From NCBI GenBank assembly GCA_020073185.1, contig JAIQFT010000038.1:1-38065 (forward strand): a stretch of DNA of 38,065 nucleotides, read 5' to 3'. Position numbers and translations under genes: made by a program. The notes beneath the pieces are model-generated. The model made no database searches. It worked only from the letters and a program-made list of their open reading frames with translations, and was not told where the DNA came from. Shown here piece after piece: positions 15,822-24,716 of the stretch. Source of the DNA: Terriglobia bacterium. Lineage in GTDB: Bacteria; Acidobacteriota; Terriglobia; Terriglobales; Acidobacteriaceae. Every line of letters starts with the position of its first letter. Within the stretch, counting starts at the first letter, position 1.

Positions 15822-15915
15822 CCCGGACTAACTTTTCACGACCGCCATCCTGAACCGACGACCATCAACCATCGACCCGACGCGATCCACTAGCCACTAG
15901 CCGCTCGGCAGGATT

Positions 15916-17532
15916 ATGCTTCCGCTCGCCATGAAGCGCGCGCTCATCATCATCGGTATCGTCGTTGCCGTCCTCGTCATCATCGTCATCGCCCTTCCCC
16001 TGCTCTTCGACGCCGACTCGTTTCGCCCCCGCATCGAGTCCGAACTCCGCACCGCCCTCGCCCGCGAGGTCAAAATCGGACACCTCTCGCTCTCCCTGAT
16101 GGCCGGGGGCGTCACCGCCGAAAACATCTCCATCGCCGACGATCCCGCTTTCAGCGCCAATCCCTTCCTCCACGCCAAATCGCTCGACGTCGGACTCGAC
16201 CTGCCCGCGCTCCTCTTCTCCCGCGCCCTCAACATCCACTCCATCACCATCGTCGAACCCGAAGTCGCCCTGGTCCACAGCAACGCACAATGGAACTTCT
16301 CCTCTCTTGGCGCGACCAGGGAATCGCCCGCCAAGCCGGCCGCCGCCGGGCCCGGCTTCTCCGTACAGAAACTCCGCGTCGTCCACGGACGCATCTCGGT
16401 CGCCGCCGTCGGCAAAGCGCCGACCACCTACGACGACCTCACCTTGGACGCCGGCAACATCTCCTACACCTCGCCCATCCCGTTCACCATCGAAGCCAAT
16501 ACCCCCGGCGGCGGCAAGCTGAAGATTGACGGCCACGCCGGCCCCATTGACCGCGCCGACGCCGCGCGCACTCCGCTGCAGACCTCCGTCGTCATCACCG
16601 GCATGGACCTCGCCAAAACCGGCCTCCTCCCCGCCGATTCCGGCGTCGCCGGCCTGCTGGATTTCACCGGCACGCTCTCCTCCGACGGCAAGACCCTGCA
16701 CAGCGAGGGCGCCGTCAAGACGCAGCAGTTGCGCTTGGTGAAGACCGGATCGCCGGCGCGCCAGCCGGTTAGCCTGTCCTATATATCGGACTACGACCTA
16801 AAGCGCCAGGTCGGCTCGCTCGCCCGCGGTGAAGTCCGCACCGGCAACTGCGTCGCGCATGTCAGCGGCAACTACGACGCCCGCGGCCAAGACGCCGTCG
16901 TCCACCTTAAGCTCAACGGCCAGAACCTTCCCATCACCGACCTCGCCGGACTTCTGCCCGCGCTCGGCGTCGCGCTGCCTGCGGGCTCCTCGCTGCAGGC
17001 CGGAGCCGTGACCGCCAACCTCGCGCTCGACGGCGCCCTCGACAAGCTGGTCACCACCGGCACGCTCGATGCCGCCAACCTCAAGCTCGCCAACTTCAAC
17101 CTCGGCTCCAAAATGAGCGCCATTGCCTTGCTCGCCGGCCTCCGCACCGGCTCCGACACCACCATCCAGACCATGACCTCGCGCCTGCGGATCGCGCCCG
17201 AAGGCATGCGCGCCGACTCGCTCTCCATCCTCATTCCCGAGCTCGGCGCCATCACCGGCGCGGGCACGCTGTCCAACACCAACGCGCTGAACTTCCGCAT
17301 GGCCGCCAAGCTCAACAACAACGCCAGCCTCGTCGGCGGACTGCAGCGCGTCACCGGCCTCGGCCAGGCTAATAAGCCGATCCCTTTCCTCATCCAGGGC
17401 ACCACCCAGAATCCGGTCTTTCTCCCCGACGTCGGCGGCTTCATCGGCAACACCGTCCCCGTGCCCGCGCAAGGCATGCAGCAAGGCATTGGCGGAATCC
17501 TTGGAATCTTTCAGAAGAAGAAAAAGCAATAG
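15916..17532 (+). CDS. AsmA-family protein
   Basis: A 538-residue protein with one N-terminal membrane helix (RALIIIGIVVAVLVIIVIALPLLF). A long periplasmic part follows with the AsmA pattern: DADSFRPRIESELRTALAREVKIGHLSLSLMAGGVTAENISI at the start, and an AsmA-2-like C-terminal region with MTSRLRIAPEGMRADSLSILIPELGAITGAGTLS. Family members are bridge-like or envelope proteins tied to phospholipid movement and outer-membrane assembly. The C-terminus ends in a lysine run (QKKKKQ). ATG 15916 has AGGA three bases before it; ATG 15931 would also work. Upstream (15822-15915) is short-period DNA (CATCAACCATCGACC, CACTAGCCACTAGCC). Confidence 0.85.
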   Translation: MLPLAMKRALIIIGIVVAVLVIIVIALPLLFDADSFRPRIESELRTALAREVKIGHLSLSLMAGGVTAENISIADDPAFSANPFLHAKSLDVGLDLPALLFSRALNIHSITIVEPEVALVHSNAQWNFSSLGATRESPAKPAAAGPGFSVQKLRVVHGRISVAAVGKAPTTYDDLTLDAGNISYTSPIPFTIEANTPGGGKLKIDGHAGPIDRADAARTPLQTSVVITGMDLAKTGLLPADSGVAGLLDFTGTLSSDGKTLHSEGAVKTQQLRLVKTGSPARQPVSLSYISDYDLKRQVGSLARGEVRTGNCVAHVSGNYDARGQDAVVHLKLNGQNLPITDLAGLLPALGVALPAGSSLQAGAVTANLALDGALDKLVTTGTLDAANLKLANFNLGSKMSAIALLAGLRTGSDTTIQTMTSRLRIAPEGMRADSLSILIPELGAITGAGTLSNTNALNFRMAAKLNNNASLVGGLQRVTGLGQANKPIPFLIQGTTQNPVFLPDVGGFIGNTVPVPAQGMQQGIGGILGIFQKKKKQ

Positions 17533-17533
17533 G

Positions 17534-17706
17534 ATTCACCACAGATTCCCACGGATGAACACGGATAAAGCAATTGAGAATCCAAGAGTGCAGCGTGAAG
17601 AATAGCAACGCCGGACTCACAGGTTTTCATTCGAATTTTTTCTGACCTCTGATTTCTTGATTCTGACTTCGTCTGATCCGTGTGTGCATCGTGCAAATCC
17701 GTGGAT
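17534..17706 (+). repeat. Inverted repeat, CCACGGAT/ATCCGTGG type
   Basis: The left arm 17534-17570 holds CCCACGGATGAACACGGAT, and the right arm 17676-17704 holds ATCCGTGTGTGCATCGTGCA then ATCCGTGG. Between them are AGAAT/ATTCT and CTGATTTCTTGATTCTGACT words. It is the same composite build as at 26948-27099. The stretch contains no other gene. Confidence 0.65.
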
Positions 17707-17727
17707 AACCTTTTCTTGGGAGCGACC

Positions 17728-18204
17728 ATGAATCCTGACAAATCTCTCCGCCACTGGCTCACCTGGCTACTCTCGGGCGGCGGCGCCCACGCCTCCTTCG
17801 ACCAAGCCGTTCGCGGGCTCCCGCCCAAGCTCCGCGGCATCAAGCCGCCCAACCTGCCGCACACAGCCTGGCAATTGCTGGAGCATATGCGCATTGCGCA
17901 GTGGGACATCCTGGACTTCAGCCGCAACTCGCAATACCGGCCGCTCGCCTGGCCCGCAGGCTACTGGCCGAAAACGGCAGCGCCACCGCCAGGTGGGTGG
18001 GTGAAAAGCGTGCGCCAGTTCCGCACCGATCTGGCGTCCATGCGCAAGCTCGTGACCAATCCCAAGACCGACCTGCTTGCACCTATCCTCTGGGGAGACG
18101 GCCAAACCATCCTCCGCGAAGCCTTGCTGGTCGCCGACCACAACTCCTACCACCTAGGCCAGCTCATCCTTGTGCGCAAGGCGCTGGGGGCATGGAAGGG
18201 CTGA
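17728..18204 (+). CDS. DinB-like protein
   Basis: A 158-residue DinB-fold protein with probable metal ligands His53 (HTAWQLLEHMRIAQWDIL), His138 and His142 (LLVADHNSYHLGQLILVRKAL). This is the classic DinB_2 layout: first ligand at the end of helix 2, and an HxxxH pair in the last helix. Function is unknown; relatives include thiol transferases and stress-linked proteins. A longer frame opens at 17680, but those 16 codons lie inside the CCACGGAT repeat. ATG 17728, preceded by GGGAG, is the better start. The gene begins 22 bases after the repeat ends. Confidence 0.85.
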   Translation: MNPDKSLRHWLTWLLSGGGAHASFDQAVRGLPPKLRGIKPPNLPHTAWQLLEHMRIAQWDILDFSRNSQYRPLAWPAGYWPKTAAPPPGGWVKSVRQFRTDLASMRKLVTNPKTDLLAPILWGDGQTILREALLVADHNSYHLGQLILVRKALGAWKG

Positions 18205-18455
18205 AAGCCTGGTGTTGAAAAACTCATCGCCCTGCCCGCTCACCCCGGCACCATCCCCAAAGGTGGGATTTCGTTGGACCGGAAGTTGCAAGAATTTGCC
18301 CATTCGCCGCGCCCTGGACGCCAAAAGGTCAGGAAGCACAAGCGAATAAAGACTTTCGGGAGTGGCGTGTAAATTGCTGGTAACACTAGCGCAGAGCGCA
18401 GATTTCACCTCCTCTGGGCCGATCCAAATGCCTCTGTGAGGGGAGAATTAACCAA

Positions 18456-19040
18456 ATGCGCAAACTAGTTCTGGCTGCCCTGACGATGATGTTGCTAGTG
18501 GCGGTTCCCATGCTCGCAGACAGTTTCAACCCTGGGGACTTCACGTTGGGCCAATCAGCTAGCTCCAATGGTTTTGTAACACCCGACTGTCCAGCGCGTG
18601 CCAGCACGTGCACAAGTGACCCTTCGAGCGGGTTCTACATGCAGGGCGCCGACTATGGTGTTGCCTTTTGGGATTCTTGGGGTTTTCCCAGCAGCACGAA
18701 CTATTTCACCACCTTCGCCTCAGCCGGCACGGTCAGCTTCACTTGGAGCGCGGTCACGCAGGACTCGGATTTCATGTTCGATCCCTTTGCCGTACTGCTG
18801 AACGGCAACTCGTTGCTCACCGTCAATAACGGTATGAGCGCTAGCGGTTTGCTGTCCTTCGTCGTGAGCGCCGGCGACGTGCTGGAGTTTCAGATCAATT
18901 CGCTTGATTCCTCCTGGGGTCCGGGAACGGCGACGATCGACAGCTACACCTACAATGTTCCGGAACCGGGCACCCTTGTCCTAATGGCCACGGGTGTGTT
19001 GGGATTGGCCGGAAGCTTCCGCCGCAGGTTGTCGCGGTAA
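18456..19040 (+). CDS. PEP-CTERM sorted exported protein
   Basis: A 194-residue exported protein with an N-terminal signal peptide (MRKLVLAALTMMLLVAVPMLA). It carries a textbook PEP-CTERM tail at 167-194: VPEP, then TLVLMATGVLGLAG, then FRRRLSR. The tail targets it to an exosortase, which cleaves and anchors or releases it at the cell surface. No exosortase is in the window, so it must be elsewhere. The mature part is rich in Ser, Thr, Gly and aromatic residues with a beta-sandwich feel (GTVSFTWSAVTQDSDFMFDPFAVLLNG). It has one Cys pair in the segment CPARASTC. GGGGAG precedes the ATG. The 251-base gap upstream shows no gene. A terminator follows. Confidence 0.88.
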   Translation: MRKLVLAALTMMLLVAVPMLADSFNPGDFTLGQSASSNGFVTPDCPARASTCTSDPSSGFYMQGADYGVAFWDSWGFPSSTNYFTTFASAGTVSFTWSAVTQDSDFMFDPFAVLLNGNSLLTVNNGMSASGLLSFVVSAGDVLEFQINSLDSSWGPGTATIDSYTYNVPEPGTLVLMATGVLGLAGSFRRRLSR

Positions 19041-19063
19041 ACGAAATCTCCATCGGAGCCTGC

Positions 19064-19089
19064 GCCGGGGCAGCATGCCCCGGCCTTCT
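19064..19089 (+). terminator. Intrinsic terminator after the PEP-CTERM gene
   Basis: A 9-bp perfect stem GCCGGGGCA/TGCCCCGGC (19064-19072, 19076-19084) with a 3-base loop, followed by CTTCTC. The T tract is weak. Confidence 0.65.
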
Positions 19090-19157
19090 CGCTCCGCCGG
19101 ACGCTGGGAGGAACCGTAGCACTTCGGTTTCATGCGGCTCAGCGGACTTTCATCTGC

Positions 19158-19163
19158 GATAAT
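19158..19163 (+). promoter_or_regulatory. -10-like hexamer GATAAT
   Basis: GATAAT, 37 bases before the ATG at 19201. It lies downstream of ATG 19132 and so favours the shorter protein. No clear -35. Confidence 0.3.
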
Positions 19164-19200
19164 CGAGCGAGCGCGCCTCAACTTTGCCGAGCGCACTTCG

Positions 19201-19416
19201 ATGTCGAAGCCGGGCGTTGTCTATCGCCTATTTGCGCTGTTCATGCCCATCTCGCGTTGCCCGCGCTGTGGCAGCTCGCGGATTGATCGCTTACCATCTG
19301 GAAAACCGACAGCGCGCGCACTGAGCTTTATCGGGCTGCATCTGAGCAGTTGCCATGAGTGCCTGCTGCGGCTGTATTCGTGGCGCAGCGTGTCCAAACG
19401 CGCATCGCGGTTGTAA
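19201..19416 (+). CDS. Small zinc-ribbon-like protein
   Basis: A 71-residue basic protein with two CxxC knuckles 28 residues apart: Cys20-x2-Cys23 (RCPRCGSSRIDR) and Cys51-x2-Cys54 (SCHECLLRLY). This fits a zinc ribbon. The short hydrophobic stretch before the first knuckle (VVYRLFALFMP) may be a helix. The fold suggests nucleic acid or protein binding, but no function can be given. An upstream ATG at 19132 would add 23 residues; the shorter start is preferred because GATAAT at 19158 lies between the two. The next gene is convergent. Confidence 0.6.
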   Translation: MSKPGVVYRLFALFMPISRCPRCGSSRIDRLPSGKPTARALSFIGLHLSSCHECLLRLYSWRSVSKRASRL

Positions 19417-19467
19417 GCGGCCCTTCCCACCGATCTCTTACCGAAAACTGTGAACCGCTAACGCCTC

Positions 19468-21234
19468 CTACTGCCGGCGGCGGGGCTTGCGGCGCGAGTT
19501 GGAAGATTTGCCCTTGTGCCGGGTGACTTGCTTGCCGGGTTCGGGTGCGAGTTCGTCGGCGGTGACGAAGATGGGCTCGATGTCCACGGGCACGTTGCCG
19601 AGCTTCGCCAACTGTTGGGCGACGTTGGGGCGAATGACGGCGAGGGCCAGCATCTTCTGCGCGCCGGCGTAGTCGCCGGTCGCTTCCACGGTGAGCAGGT
19701 CGTGGGTGAGCTCGCGAACCGCCTGCTTGATCTTCGTGGAGTCCACGGCGAAGGCGCCATCGGGCTGCTGCACGAAGCCGCCGCGGTCGGCGATGTAGTT
19801 GAACTGCATTGCCATGCCTTTGCCGTGCGCATCGCTGGAGCCGAAGCGCAGCGAGCGGAATGACGAAGCCAGAAAAGTCGTGTAGAGCTGGCGCTCGGCG
19901 GCCGGACCGCTGTGCAGCAGCGAGGTGAGATTCAGTTCCGTGGCGTGGTCCATCATGAATTGCAGCGCCCACAGGCCGGTCGCGTCGGCCTTGGCTTCTT
20001 CAATCGCTCCGTAGAGCTCTTTGAGCTGCTGCCGCGGGTTGGTGCTCTGGCCGTTGACGGTGATTTGGCGCGGGCCCAGTCCGTGCATGAGCTCGTGCGC
20101 CAGGATATGCGTGAAAAACTGCTCGAAGCTGACGTCGGCGCGCTCGCGGGGCGCCAGCATGCGCGACGCGATGGAAATCAGCACGGTGCGGAACTTGGCT
20201 TCCTGCACGTTCTTCAGCATGACGCGCTTGGAACCTTTTTGCGCCACCACGCGCTCGTCGTTGGGCAGATTGTAGGCGGCGGTGGTGATGCCATGGGCGC
20301 CGTCGCCGGAGGCGATGATTTCATTGACCACGCGGATGGGAGCCGAGGCGCCGAGTTTCGAGTTGCGATACTGCGGGTCTTCCGGAAGATTGTTCTCGAT
20401 GGTCTGTAGCGCGTGCGAGAAGGCCGCAAGCTTGGCGGATTCGGCGTCGTCGCGGATGTTGATGTAAGCCTCGTAGGCGGCCTTGTAGCCAAACAGTTCG
20501 TCGGTGTAGGTCTCGTAGGGGCCGATAGTTATGTCGAGCGGCGCGTCCAGGTCCATCCAGGCAAGGTCGCTCTGGTAGTAGTCGTCGGAGAGGAAGGCGT
20601 CGGCGCGGGTGCTGAGGAAGCGCTGGAGCGAGGCGTTGTCGGTAAGGGCGGCGGCCTGGCGCAGGAGCGCGGCGCATTTTTCCAGATCGGCGCGGTACTC
20701 CTGGTTGTAGGGCATGAGGCTCATGACCGTGCCGCGCTTGTGGATGACGCTGAAGAAGCCCTTCGCCTGCTCCTGCTGGTCGGCGGGAACCGTGGCGAGC
20801 CATTGCTCGAAGCCGTCCTTCGTCATGTCGAGCGGATAAAAGTTGGCGCCGAGCGGCTTGCGCGCGGGCACGTCGGGAATGAAGGCGCGGAATTCGTCGA
20901 GATCGGACCAGGGGCCTCTGTTGAGCCAGAAATAGTGCAGGCGCGCCCGGCCGAGCGCAGTTTTATCCGCCTGGAGCTTCTTATAGAGGGCAAGGTCACC
21001 GCTCCAGAGCTGGTTCATGTAGATGGTGTCGAGGAGGCGCGCCGCCTGGATGAGTTTGACCAGCGCTTTCCGGTCGCCGGTGGAGAGGCGGGCAGTGTCC
21101 ACGTGCAGGGGCGTGGGCGCGAAGCGGGCGGCCATGGCGTTGAGCCGGGCGAGGTCGGGAATTTTCTCTTCGCCGACTTGCGCGGCGGACATGCAGGCCA
21201 GGAGAAGCGCGATCAGGAGCAAACGGGTTTTCAT
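19468..21234 (-). CDS. Secreted M49-like (dipeptidyl-peptidase III-type) metallopeptidase
   Basis: A 588-residue protein with a signal peptide (MKTRLLLIALLLACMSAAQ). The zinc site is HELMH at 380-384 in THILAHELMHGLGP. It is followed by ELYGAIEEAKADATGLWAL with Glu412-Glu413 and Asp417, which matches the second helix of M49-related peptidases. Classic DPP III has HEllGH with an extra residue; here the plain HExxH form is present, as in the bacterial M49-like group. It is predicted to act in the periplasm or outside on peptides. The C-terminus is strongly basic (RHKGKSSNSRRKPRRRQ). The frame is open from TTG 21240, but ATG 21234, with GAGG upstream and a TATGCT hexamer at 21256-21261, is the likely start. 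Confidence 0.8.
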   Translation of the reverse strand: MKTRLLLIALLLACMSAAQVGEEKIPDLARLNAMAARFAPTPLHVDTARLSTGDRKALVKLIQAARLLDTIYMNQLWSGDLALYKKLQADKTALGRARLHYFWLNRGPWSDLDEFRAFIPDVPARKPLGANFYPLDMTKDGFEQWLATVPADQQEQAKGFFSVIHKRGTVMSLMPYNQEYRADLEKCAALLRQAAALTDNASLQRFLSTRADAFLSDDYYQSDLAWMDLDAPLDITIGPYETYTDELFGYKAAYEAYINIRDDAESAKLAAFSHALQTIENNLPEDPQYRNSKLGASAPIRVVNEIIASGDGAHGITTAAYNLPNDERVVAQKGSKRVMLKNVQEAKFRTVLISIASRMLAPRERADVSFEQFFTHILAHELMHGLGPRQITVNGQSTNPRQQLKELYGAIEEAKADATGLWALQFMMDHATELNLTSLLHSGPAAERQLYTTFLASSFRSLRFGSSDAHGKGMAMQFNYIADRGGFVQQPDGAFAVDSTKIKQAVRELTHDLLTVEATGDYAGAQKMLALAVIRPNVAQQLAKLGNVPVDIEPIFVTADELAPEPGKQVTRHKGKSSNSRRKPRRRQ

Positions 21235-21347
21235 GCGCAACCTCGGGAGTTGGAAAGCATAGCAAAAAGCCGCTCCCTCGCTAGCCCGCGGCTGCCCCCG
21301 CCATGTAAAATTCAGATGCAGTCCTGGGAAATCCGAGCGGGTAGGCC

Positions 21348-22466
21348 ATGAAACGTATTCTAAGAAAATCCGTCGTATTGCTGGCCGGCGCTGGCCTGGT
21401 GTGCGCCGCCGCCTTCGCCGCCGATTCGGTGGTCGAGGAAATCATCGTACGCGTGAACAGCGGCATCATCACCCGGTCCGAGGTGCTGAAGAGCCTGGAG
21501 GAGACCAAGCGCGAGGTGGCGGAGAAGCTTGGCACCGGGACTGCGGCCGACCAGGAGCTGGCCAAGCGCACCAAGGATTTGCTGCGCGACATGATCGACC
21601 AGCAACTGCTGGTGCAGAAGGCGCAGGACCTGGGCATCACGGGGGACACGGAGCTGATCAAGCGGCTGGATGAAATTCGGAAATCCATGAACCTGGACAG
21701 CATGGAGGCGCTGGAAAAGGCGGCGCAAGCCCAGGGAGTGTCCTACGAGGATTTTAAGCAGAACCTGAAGAATCAGATCGTCACCCAGCAAGTGATCCAG
21801 CGCGACGTCGGGTCGCACGTGCAGGTCACGCCGGACGAGATCAAGGCTTTTTACGACGGGCACCAGAATGAGTTCACGCGTCCGGAGACAGTGCGCTTGA
21901 GCGAGATCCTGATTTCGACGCAACAGCCCAGCGTGGACAAGAACAACCCGGCGCAGCCCGATACGCAAACTCTGGAATCGGCGCAGAAGAAAGCGGAAGC
22001 GGCGCTGGCGGCGATCAAGCGTGGCGAACACTTCGAGGACGTGGCGAAGAAGTATTCCGACGGGCCGTCGGCGCAGCAGGGCGGTGACCTGGGCGAGTTC
22101 AAGCGCGGCACGATGGCAAAGGAACTGGAAGACCGCACGTTCGCCATGAAGCCGGGCGATGTCACCGACGTGATCCGCACCAAGCAGGGATTCGTCATCC
22201 TGAAGGTGACGGAGCACTTGGCGGCCGGCGTGCCTCCGCTGAAAACCGTGGAGCCCAATATCCAGGAAGCGATTTACTTCCAGAAATTGCAGCCCGCGCT
22301 GCGCGACTACCTGACCAAGCTGCGAGAGCAGGCGTACATCGACATCAAGCCGGGATTCGTGGACTCCGGCGCCAGCCCGAACCAGACCAAGCCCATCCTC
22401 ACCACGGCGGAGGTGCACGGAGCGAAGGACAAGCTGAAGAAAAAGAAGAGATTTGTCTTGTTCTGA
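21348..22466 (+). CDS. SurA/PpiC-type periplasmic peptidyl-prolyl isomerase
   Basis: A 372-residue protein with a signal peptide (SVVLLAGAGLVCAAAFA). A SurA-like N-terminal chaperone region follows (about 25-180), starting VVEEIIVRVNSGIITRSEVLKSLEETK. One parvulin domain (about 181-297) holds RLSEILIST, HFEDVAKKYSDGPSAQQGGDLGEFKRG and VIRTKQGFVILKVTE. Parvulins speed proline isomerisation, and SurA-like proteins guide outer-membrane proteins through the periplasm. The C-terminal part (about 300-372) ends in a lysine run (DKLKKKKRFVLF), which is odd for a secreted protein. A strong terminator follows, so it ends its transcription unit. Confidence 0.9.
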   Translation: MKRILRKSVVLLAGAGLVCAAAFAADSVVEEIIVRVNSGIITRSEVLKSLEETKREVAEKLGTGTAADQELAKRTKDLLRDMIDQQLLVQKAQDLGITGDTELIKRLDEIRKSMNLDSMEALEKAAQAQGVSYEDFKQNLKNQIVTQQVIQRDVGSHVQVTPDEIKAFYDGHQNEFTRPETVRLSEILISTQQPSVDKNNPAQPDTQTLESAQKKAEAALAAIKRGEHFEDVAKKYSDGPSAQQGGDLGEFKRGTMAKELEDRTFAMKPGDVTDVIRTKQGFVILKVTEHLAAGVPPLKTVEPNIQEAIYFQKLQPALRDYLTKLREQAYIDIKPGFVDSGASPNQTKPILTTAEVHGAKDKLKKKKRFVLF

Positions 22467-22487
22467 GTTTCGGCTTCAGTTCTAGAA

Positions 22488-22514
22488 AGCTCGGCGAAGA
22501 GGCCGGGCTTTTTT
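22488..22514 (+). terminator. Intrinsic terminator after the SurA/PpiC gene
   Basis: Stem AGCTCGGC/GCCGGGCT (22488-22495, 22502-22509, one T-G pair) with a 6-base loop, followed by six T residues at 22509-22514. Confidence 0.85.
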
Positions 22515-22552
22515 GTCGATGGTGGTTGGCGCGGGCGTAAGGAAATTACAAG

Positions 22553-22594
22553 ATCCTGAACTCGCGCGATCAGCGTGCGCGAGCTCAGGATGAC
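22553..22594 (-). repeat. Hairpin of the GTCATCCTGAGC repeat type between convergent genes
   Basis: Arms ATCCTGA-A-CTCGCGC and GCGCGAG-C-TCAGGAT (22553-22567, 22577-22591) pair perfectly apart from one mismatch, with a 9-base loop. Read on the minus strand it begins GTCATCCTGAGC, the same word that opens the hairpin at 9997. Both copies sit between convergent genes. Confidence 0.7.
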
Positions 22595-22623
22595 GACCTT
22601 CTCGGGCGTGTGCCGCACTGCCG

Positions 22624-24684
22624 TTACCAGACGCGGCAGGCGTTGGCGCGGACCATCGGCTGGCCCGGCTTGCAGCCCCAAGTCTGCTGAAACTCCGGCA
22701 TGTTCGACACCACGCCGTTGACGCGGTAGCGGCCTGGCGAATGCGGATCGGTGAGCGCACGCAACCGCGCCTGCGCGGGGTTGACGTTTTGGCACCAGAT
22801 CTGGGCAAAGGAGAGGAAGAAGCGCTGCTCAGGGGAAAAGCCGTCAATCGGCTTGGGCGTGTGCTTTTCTTCTGCCATCTTGTTGCGCAGCGCCATCAGC
22901 GAGAGGCGGATGCCGCCGTTGTCGGCGGTGTTCTCACCGAGCGTGAGCCGCCCCTTGAGGTGCACGTCTTCCACTGCGACGAACTGGTCGTACTCGTCGG
23001 AGATGCAGGAGGTGCGTTTTTCGAACTCGGCCTTGTCGGCCTCAGTCCACCAATTGCGCAGATCGCCCACCGCGTCGTACTTGCTGCCCTGGTCGTCAAA
23101 GCCGTGGGTAAGTTCGTGGCCAATCACCGCACCAATGCCGCCGAAGTTCACTGCGTCGTCCATCTTGTTGTCATAGAAGGGCGGCTGGAGGATGCCGGCG
23201 GGGAAATTGATGTTGTTCTGCGGCGGGTTGTAGTAGGCGTTGACGGTGGGCGGCGACATGCCCCACTCCAGTTTGTCGGTGGGCTTGCCGATCTTGTTCA
23301 ACTGGCGCATGCGCTCGAAGTTGTCGGCGCGGTTGAGGTTGCCAAGGAAGTCGCCGCGAACGACGTTGACCTTGGAATAGTCGCGCCACTTGTCAGGATA
23401 GCCAATCTTGTTGCTGATCCCGGCGAGCTTGACGGCGGCGGCCTTCCTTGTCTCCGGCGTCATCCAGGAGAGGGACTGCAGGTCTTCGCCCATGGCCTTC
23501 TCGATTTCCTCCACCATTTTGAGGGTGCGTTGTTTGCCTTCCGCGCCGAAGGTGAGGTCCACGTAGGGCTGGCCGAGAGCTTCGCCGAGCTTTTGGTCGG
23601 TCAACCGTACGCAGCGCTTCCAGCGCGCCTGTTGTTCTTTCTGTCCTTGCAGGTACTGCTGGTAGAACCCGAATTCCTCCGTCACAAAGGGAGTGGAGAG
23701 CCATGGCGACGCGTGGCGAACTACATGCCAGCGCAGGTACGATTTCCAGTCGTTCAGAGAGATGGACTCGAGCTGGGCGCTGGTCTGCTTGAAGAATTCG
23801 GGATTGGTGACGTTCACCTTCTCCAACGGTGGCGCCGAGGTGGCTACGAAGTACCGCTGGAAATCGAAGGCCGGCGCGAGCTGCGCAAGCTGCTGCGGCG
23901 TCATGGGATGGTCGCGGTTTTCCGGCTTGCGAAACTCCACGCGGTCCATCGATGCCTTGGCCAGCGCGGTTTCGATGCTCATGACGGCCTTGGCTTCAGC
24001 AGCAGCGGTTCGGGGATTATCGCCCAGCAACTCGAGCGACTTCGTGACGTGGGCCAGGTACTTCTCGCGGGTCTCGACGGACTTGGCATCGTCCTTGAGG
24101 TAGTAATCGCGGTCGGGCAGGCTCAGGCCACCCTGGTTGACCTGGCCAATGGTCAGGCTGGCTTTGTGTAAGTCCGCCGAGGGCCCGAACTGGAAGAGCA
24201 CGGGGACGCCGACGCTCTGCAGATACGCCACCGTGGTGATGAGTTCAGCGCGGCTGGCAATTTTGCCGATGCGGTCGAGTTGCGATTGCAAGGGCTTGGC
24301 GCCGAGGGTATTCGCCTTCGCCTCATCCATGCAGGAGGCGTAGAAGTCGCCGATTTTCTGGACCACGGCGCTGCGCTTGGCATCCGGCTGCGCGGCCTTT
24401 TCCAGGATGGCGTGCAGCACGTCGCGATTGCGCTCCTGGAGTTGGCTGAAGCGTCCCCAGATGGCCTGGTCGGGAGGAACCGGATTCTTGGCCATCCAGC
24501 CGCCACAAGCGTATTGGTAGAAGTCGGTGCAGGCATCCACGGATTTATCCATGGCGCTGACGTCGAAGGCTGTGATGGTGGGCAGGTCGGAGGGTAGCGA
24601 GAAGCCGGATGGGTTGGATGCGGTCTGCGCACCGCACACCGACACCAAGAACAGCAGCACCGGAATAAATCGAAGACAGCGCAT
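22624..24684 (-). CDS. Secreted M13-family metallopeptidase (neprilysin/PepO-like)
   Basis: A 686-residue protein with a signal peptide (FIPVLLFLVSVCGAQ). The full M13 layout is present: DACTDFYQYACGGWMAKNPVP near the N-terminus, NAYYNPPQNNINFPAGILQPPFYD, the zinc motif HELTH at 523-527, GENTADNGG with Glu584 and Asp588, and the C-terminal PGRYRVNGVVSNMPEFQQTWGCKPG and CRVW ending. M13 enzymes cleave small to medium peptides outside the cytoplasm. It has no lipobox. The longer frame starts at 24753, but ATG 24684 has GAGG seven bases upstream and begins the signal peptide. TACACT at 24717-24722 is a candidate -10. Confidence 0.95.
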   Translation of the reverse strand: MRCLRFIPVLLFLVSVCGAQTASNPSGFSLPSDLPTITAFDVSAMDKSVDACTDFYQYACGGWMAKNPVPPDQAIWGRFSQLQERNRDVLHAILEKAAQPDAKRSAVVQKIGDFYASCMDEAKANTLGAKPLQSQLDRIGKIASRAELITTVAYLQSVGVPVLFQFGPSADLHKASLTIGQVNQGGLSLPDRDYYLKDDAKSVETREKYLAHVTKSLELLGDNPRTAAAEAKAVMSIETALAKASMDRVEFRKPENRDHPMTPQQLAQLAPAFDFQRYFVATSAPPLEKVNVTNPEFFKQTSAQLESISLNDWKSYLRWHVVRHASPWLSTPFVTEEFGFYQQYLQGQKEQQARWKRCVRLTDQKLGEALGQPYVDLTFGAEGKQRTLKMVEEIEKAMGEDLQSLSWMTPETRKAAAVKLAGISNKIGYPDKWRDYSKVNVVRGDFLGNLNRADNFERMRQLNKIGKPTDKLEWGMSPPTVNAYYNPPQNNINFPAGILQPPFYDNKMDDAVNFGGIGAVIGHELTHGFDDQGSKYDAVGDLRNWWTEADKAEFEKRTSCISDEYDQFVAVEDVHLKGRLTLGENTADNGGIRLSLMALRNKMAEEKHTPKPIDGFSPEQRFFLSFAQIWCQNVNPAQARLRALTDPHSPGRYRVNGVVSNMPEFQQTWGCKPGQPMVRANACRVW

Positions 24685-24716
24685 AGGAAACCTCGGAGTG
24701 GATATGTGAACCGATG

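Noticed and set aside
22741-24171. A 476-residue plus-strand frame
   Set aside because: It is antisense to the M13 peptidase gene, whose motifs are complete.
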